A stretch of DNA of 64,000 nt. It comes from Raphanus sativus. Taxonomy: Eukaryota > Streptophyta > Magnoliopsida > Brassicales > Brassicaceae. Where the stretch lies: positions 24,093,043 to 24,157,042 of the forward strand of contig NC_079516.1 of assembly GCF_000801105.2 (NCBI RefSeq), in the 5' to 3' direction. Position 1 is the first letter of the stretch; every line of letters starts with the position of its first letter. Shown here in pieces: positions 61,768 through 64,000 of the stretch. The notes beneath the pieces are model-generated. The model searched no databases. It was not told the DNA's origin and worked only from the letters and a program-made list of their open reading frames with translations. The position numbers and the translations under genes are program-made.

Positions 61768-62466
61768 CATGAGATTAAGTATTAAAATCATTGAAGGGGA
61801 TGGGTTGTTGCCTATGACTAAAGGATGTTTGATGGAAACCCTACCAACGTGACTGGAGATCCCAAGAAGTTGGTTCAAAGGGACAACTAAATCAAACAAA
61901 ATCCGTTGAAGCACTGAAACCTACCCATACTCCAAGATGATAACAGTGCTCCTGTAAATGTAAGGTTAAGCATTGGATTTTAATGAGATAAGACCATGGC
62001 CTTCATATACATGTATATAAAGTATTACAGGGTATTTTATGATGCATATGGAAGGTACACATGGCAATCACCTAGTGAGTGTGAAATGGGGCCGTTTCTA
62101 GGAGAATGAAGTTTAGGCTATACTCTCCAAGTTCACTCATGACCTACCAGGCAAGTTCACGGCCAAAATGAACACAATAGAGAACTTAACTCTACGAGAA
62201 AACGCAGCTGTGTTATATCTGTTGACTCGGTTTACATAAACTTTCGGGAGGTTCAAGACATCATGTTCACCACCTGAAAAGTAAATCCGGCAGATACTAA
62301 CAGTGAGTAGTTAAAGGCTGAAATACGCTACTACATCATATACAGTTAGTTTTTCGCTTATACTCTCGAAAAGTCCGTCTGTCTAGTCTAGCGTTAGGTC
62401 TAACTGTAGTGTCGGTCTTAGTCTAACTAGTCTAGGTTTTAGAGTAATTCTATTCATGTGGAGGAT

Positions 62467-63215
62467 TGTTGGACCAATTTATTATAAGCCCATGGACTGT
62501 GTAATAAAATGGAAGTGTGAATAGAATTTTATAAGCCCAAAAGGCTGGGTAAAATTTGTTGATTCAAAATGAATAATTATGGAGATTATTGGGTTAATTT
62601 TGTAAGCCAAATAGGCTGAGCAAATTGATATTTTGGGTTTTAAATTTGGTTTAACAAATTAAAAATAAAAACTAAAAAAAAAAAGGTGAAACTTGGTGGC
62701 CAAGTTAGCTAACTTGGTGGACAAGTTAAGCTAACTTGGTGACCTAGTTAATCTAACTTGATTTCCAAGTTTGACAAGCTTGGTAACCAAGCTTTATGTC
62801 CTTATAAATACCCCCTTAATCTCTTCATAATTTCACATCTCATTCCATTACACTTGAAGAGAAGATCACACATTGATTTCTCTCTCACTACACACTTTCC
62901 CTCACTAGAAAGAAATATACTCTTTAGATTTTTTTTTAGATCAAGTGTCTCGAGAGTATATCGTAGTAGTTAGTTCGTAGATTCTGTTTCGGGTGTTGCG
63001 AAACGGTCTCATCACGGTTGTATCCTGGGATTCAAAAATCGCATAAAATACCGTCACACATTACGGGCGATTTATTGAGTTAAGGAAAGAGATCAAATCT
63101 CGACTCCGTGAATTCGTCTATTTCCTTACGATTTATTAAACGTTGTAAGTCTTTATATTATCGTCTATATACTTTTTGTTTCGTAATTTTCAATCAGGAT
63201 TCTCGCGCTCCTACA
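62467..63215 (+). repeat. 3' LTR of the copia element
   Basis: Aligns along its length with the 5' LTR, TATA box at 62803-62810. It ends CCTACA, followed by the CACAG duplication. Confidence 0.9.
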
Positions 63216-64000
63216 CACAGTAGTTTGTGGTGGTCGTCAGCATATGATACCCAAAACAAGTCCGACAAGATCTCCGACGGAACCGCACATCTCTGAAGCC
63301 CAACGAAATCTTCAATATACCAGCACATATCTGCAGCCAAGCATCGTCTGAAAGCTCTACTTGGTATCGTCCTCCATTTCATCTTTGCTTCTGCCGTCGT
63401 TTCCGTCGCATCTACATCTCTGAAGCCGACGAGTTCTGTCCAACTTTCTTTTTTGCAACTTAGATCCTTGTATTTTTGTATTCTTCTCGATTTGGCACAA
63501 AATCTTTAAATGTGCATCTCTCTTCAATTTCAACCCAAACTTTTAGATTGTACAATCTAGCCCCCACAATACGTAAATATGTATGAAAATGCAATAAGAC
63601 ACCTAAATACACACATAATTGAGTTAAATGAACTAAGAAAGTGTTAGGAATTAAAATCAGAATATACCACCATGGTCCTAAATAATATGACATGATCTTA
63701 ATTTTTTTTTTTGCAAAATATTTGTAATTACAAATCATGTAGACACAAATTTTTGACTAGTAAATTTAACGCTTAAAATAATTTGATAATCATGATAATC
63801 AAAATTTTCCATTGTTCACGTATGTGACATGTGTGCATATATATAAGTGTACATGTGTAAAAAATATTACATATGTACATGTGTACATGTTTACGTATGT
63901 GCATGAGTATATTAATAAAGTGATGTACAAGTAGAATACGACGTTAAGATATATGTTTTGTTTGATTTATGTGGTTTTCTAACTGTGTACAAATGTATAT
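63216..64000. other. Continuation of the Mutator-like element interior
   Basis: Resumes the GC-richer block split by the copia insertion, then AT-rich sequence, then TGTACATGTGTACATG-type repeats to the window edge. No intact gene. Confidence 0.4.

Larger units (their letters stand above)
59378..63215 (+). mobile_element. Deleted Ty1/copia LTR retrotransposon
   Basis: LTRs of 756 bp (59378-60133) and 749 bp (62467-63215) begin TGTTGG and end CCTACA. A perfect CACAG duplication flanks the element (59373-59377 and 63216-63220). The LTRs differ at about 20 positions plus two small indels, so this is much older than the 2322-7580 gypsy element. The 2333-bp interior keeps only a piece of RNase H and downstream noncoding text. 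A standard tRNA-Met primer site is not visible after the 5' LTR. A purine-rich GTGGAGGA precedes the 3' LTR. Copia assignment rests on the RNase H fragment. Confidence 0.9.
58468..64000. mobile_element. Probable second TGTACA-rich Mutator-like element, with nested insertions
   Basis: TTTACATGTTAAGGCAGTTT at about 58481-58500 matches the terminal TTTACACTTTAAGGCAGTTT of the 12141-14417 element. Beyond the nested MITE, AAGTGATCCTACCAGTTTTC (59131) matches its subterminal GAGTGGTCCTACAATTTTT. As in that element, a GC-richer exon-like block follows (59210-59377 and 63216-63430, split by the copia insertion), then AT-rich text, then TGTACA-rich repeats (from about 63830). The right end lies beyond the window, so no target duplication can be checked. 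Confidence 0.5.

Overview
This is a plant nuclear window from a crucifer (Brassicaceae). Three multi-exon genes sit in AT-rich sequence crowded with transposable elements: LTR and non-LTR retrotransposons, a SINE, CACTA, Mutator-like, hAT, Harbinger-like, mariner-like and Helitron elements. From recalled family sequences, the genes match the Arabidopsis segment that carries HMA4 (At2g19110), a Core-2/I-branching glycosyltransferase (At2g19160) and the subtilase SBT2.5/SLP3 (At2g19170), in the same relative order. A run of 100 N at 11014-11113 marks an assembly gap.

Layout. 1-1790: decayed Ty1/copia gag-pol relic. 2322-7580: very young, apparently complete Ty3/gypsy element (348-bp LTRs differing at one base, TTGTG target duplication, one open 1511-residue polyprotein). 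7.6-15.4 kb: noncoding, with hAT, Mutator-like and Harbinger-like elements, including a 2.3-kb Mutator-like element (12141-14417) full of TGTACA-rich repeats. 15.9-20.1 kb (+): subtilase, ten coding exons. 20.4-24.0 kb (-): Core-2/I-branching glycosyltransferase, ten exons, convergent with the subtilase. 25.7-27.5 kb: LINE remnant. 28.8-29.5 kb: small Helitron with a gene fragment. 29.7-30.0 kb: ubiquitin pseudogene. 32.5-41.2 kb (-): HMA4-type Zn/Cd P1B-ATPase, nine coding exons, 1237 residues with a very long Cys/His-rich tail. 41.9-45.6 kb: Helitron 5' ends and AT-rich filler. 45.7-54.4 kb: L1-type LINE split by a 3.9-kb CACTA element. 55.6-58.1 kb: hAT element, SINE and Helitron. 58.5 kb to the end: probable second member of the TGTACA-rich Mutator-like family, containing an Emigrant-like MITE and a deleted copia element (59378-63215).

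How it fits together. Only the three conserved genes look like host functions: extracellular or vacuolar proteolysis, Golgi-type glycosyl transfer, and Zn/Cd export. They are not an operon or a pathway; their proximity reflects conserved gene order. The rest records successive transposition. Many elements have both ends and their target duplications visible, so insertion order can be read directly: CACTA into LINE, copia and mariner MITE into a Mutator-like element, Stowaway and a long-TIR element into HMA4 introns. Gene models were built by hand from splice signals and reading-frame continuity; element names rest on termini and target duplications, not on database searches.
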